Source: Rhodobacter sp. (GTDB taxonomy: Bacteria; Pseudomonadota; Alphaproteobacteria; Rhodobacterales; Rhodobacteraceae). Taken from it: 25,628 nt of DNA. Location of the stretch: positions 1-25,628 of the forward strand of contig JAIXVS010000194.1 in the NCBI GenBank assembly GCA_027482795.1. Reading direction: 5' to 3'. The notes under the pieces were generated by a model. That model had not been told where the DNA came from. It worked only from the letters and a program-made list of their open reading frames with translations, and did not search any database. A program made the position numbers and the translations under genes. Positions 24,637-25,628 of the stretch are shown piece by piece; the first letter of the stretch is position 1; the number at the start of each line of letters is the position of its first letter.

Positions 24637-25628
24637 TTAGCGCAGGTTGTTCAAAGATATAACCTGACGCGCCAAGGCACCATCAATGAAGTCCAAGGAA
24701 ACTGCATTTGGCGGATTCTTGTAGGCCATATACCAGTCCATTAATTTGGTAGAAAAGTAATCGTTTGCCCTAGCTGCCAAAGATTCAATGTCATCTCCTG
24801 CGATCGAACAAGCATAGCTAGAGATGCCACAGCCTACCGCCTGCGAATTACTTTGCGTCAAAGTCCAAGCAAGGGTCACAAACTTTTCCGTCTCGTACGT
24901 TTTATAATGAACGCTCAAGGCCTGACTTTGGACATCTTTATCTTCGTTATTTTTCCCGCCCAATGCTAAAACGTTAAGCGAATTTGTATTTGAGTAGTCG
25001 TCGTGAAAATTATTGCCTTTGGTGAAGAAACCACGCGATTGGTCAAAAACACCTGCCGAACTGTCCCCGTCATGCAGAACCAAAACATTCCCAAATGACA
25101 AAAGTTCTTTCAGAGGCAAATTCAAAAAGGTCTTTACCCCATCGATAGACGCGATATTGAGTTTTTTCAACTTCAGACTGTCGGGGGTGATCATCACATC
25201 ACGCAGTTTGTCGTACACAGCATCGCTGAATTTTCGTTGAATATCGGTGTCAGCCGCGCCAGCACGATTGCTCGTAGAACTCCATTTCGCTTGCTTGAAA
25301 TGCGACAAATCCAAAATGACAACCTCACTTGGATGGTCCCTGACGAAGTCGCGAATGCTGGTCAGAACATGGTCAAAGCTATGGCCCATGCATCCAAGCA
25401 TCATATCTCCCTTGGTATCACCATGGTGCGAGTAAATCTCACCTGACAAATGATTATAAATCGGCCGCACATCAAACATCCGAACGCCAGCGCGCAGTTG
25501 TGTAGCAATATCAAGTTTTTGCGTTCGCGTATTGGCATAGTTTGCGCCGACTGAACACGCTCCAGCCATGTGAAAATCGTTGACGTTCGACATAGCCGAA
25601 TCATGCGATGCATGCAGGGCGATTTGAC
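24637..25628 (-). CDS. PI-PLC X-domain phosphodiesterase-like protein (5' partial, low GC)
   Basis: The frame stays open past an internal ATG (25593) to the window end, and the extra codons read QIALHASHDSAM, which supply the first catalytic histidine (SHDSA, codon 25603-25605). The rest fits a phosphatidylinositol-specific phospholipase C X domain: GVRMFDVRPIY, with Asp and Arg two apart, the second catalytic histidine in YSHHG, VVILDLSHF, VLVLHDGD, and a C-terminal PNAVSLDFIDG. The N terminus, including any signal peptide, is beyond the edge. GC is clearly lower than in its neighbours (60-base samples counted at 33-52% here, against up to 72% elsewhere) and codon use is AT-richer, so acquisition by transfer is likely. 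The substrate is unknown. At least 330 residues remain. Confidence 0.82.
   Translation of the reverse strand, partial: QIALHASHDSAMSNVNDFHMAGACSVGANYANTRTQKLDIATQLRAGVRMFDVRPIYNHLSGEIYSHHGDTKGDMMLGCMGHSFDHVLTSIRDFVRDHPSEVVILDLSHFKQAKWSSTSNRAGAADTDIQRKFSDAVYDKLRDVMITPDSLKLKKLNIASIDGVKTFLNLPLKELLSFGNVLVLHDGDSSAGVFDQSRGFFTKGNNFHDDYSNTNSLNVLALGGKNNEDKDVQSQALSVHYKTYETEKFVTLAWTLTQSNSQAVGCGISSYACSIAGDDIESLAARANDYFSTKLMDWYMAYKNPPNAVSLDFIDGALARQVISLNNLR

Noticed and set aside
25591..25593. ATG 25593 as the true start of the PLC gene
   Set aside because: The codons upstream encode SHDSA, the first catalytic motif of the family, so the gene must begin beyond the window.

Overview
This 25.6 kb window reads as chromosomal DNA of a high-GC alphaproteobacterium. 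I would place it in the Rhodobacterales (Roseobacter group), because it combines a TauR/Xsc taurine-sulfonate module, a sarcosine/dimethylglycine dehydrogenase-type flavoprotein, a cyanide-insensitive-type bd oxidase and a DUF3422 protein. I cannot name the genus. There are 15 protein-coding genes, two of them cut by the window edges. I see no rRNA, tRNA, CRISPR array or insertion sequence. The longest gap between genes is about 260 bases.

Left part (1-4732, + strand): the end of a MocR-type regulator (TauR-like), then xsc, a TauE/SafE-type exporter and a compact acetate kinase. The last three are packed with overlapping stop and start codons. Together they would cleave sulfoacetaldehyde to sulfite and acetyl phosphate, export sulfite, and recover ATP from acetyl phosphate. 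Between the regulator and xsc lies a pair of direct repeats that resembles the TauR box.

4951-8252 (+): a choline-kinase-like phosphotransferase is translationally coupled to an 809-residue FAD oxidoreductase/GcvT fusion of the dimethylglycine/sarcosine dehydrogenase family. 8411-10977 (-): an L,D-transpeptidase lipoprotein is coupled to a GH3 beta-N-acetylhexosaminidase-like enzyme, a cell-wall pair. 11104-12297 (-): kynureninase, divergent from pntAB (12559-15569, +), the proton-translocating transhydrogenase. 15723-16649 (-): L-asparaginase, divergent from a three-gene + strand run of DUF3422 protein, FAD-dependent amine/amino-acid oxidoreductase and YegD-like Hsp70 (16813-20722). An M20 amidohydrolase follows (20898-22058), tail-to-tail with cydAB of the CIO type (22055-24424, -). 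The right edge holds a partial gene with PI-PLC X-domain motifs and clearly lower GC, probably acquired DNA.

A recurring theme is an intergenic palindrome of about 130-150 bp, with three full copies and one half copy. Each sits directly after a stop codon or between convergent genes and has a terminator-like hairpin at its outer ends. I found no obviously new defence or mobile system. The most interesting items are the TauR-like operator, the xsc-tauE-ackA arrangement without pta in the window, the palindrome family, the DUF3422/oxidoreductase/Hsp70 operon and the foreign-looking PLC gene.
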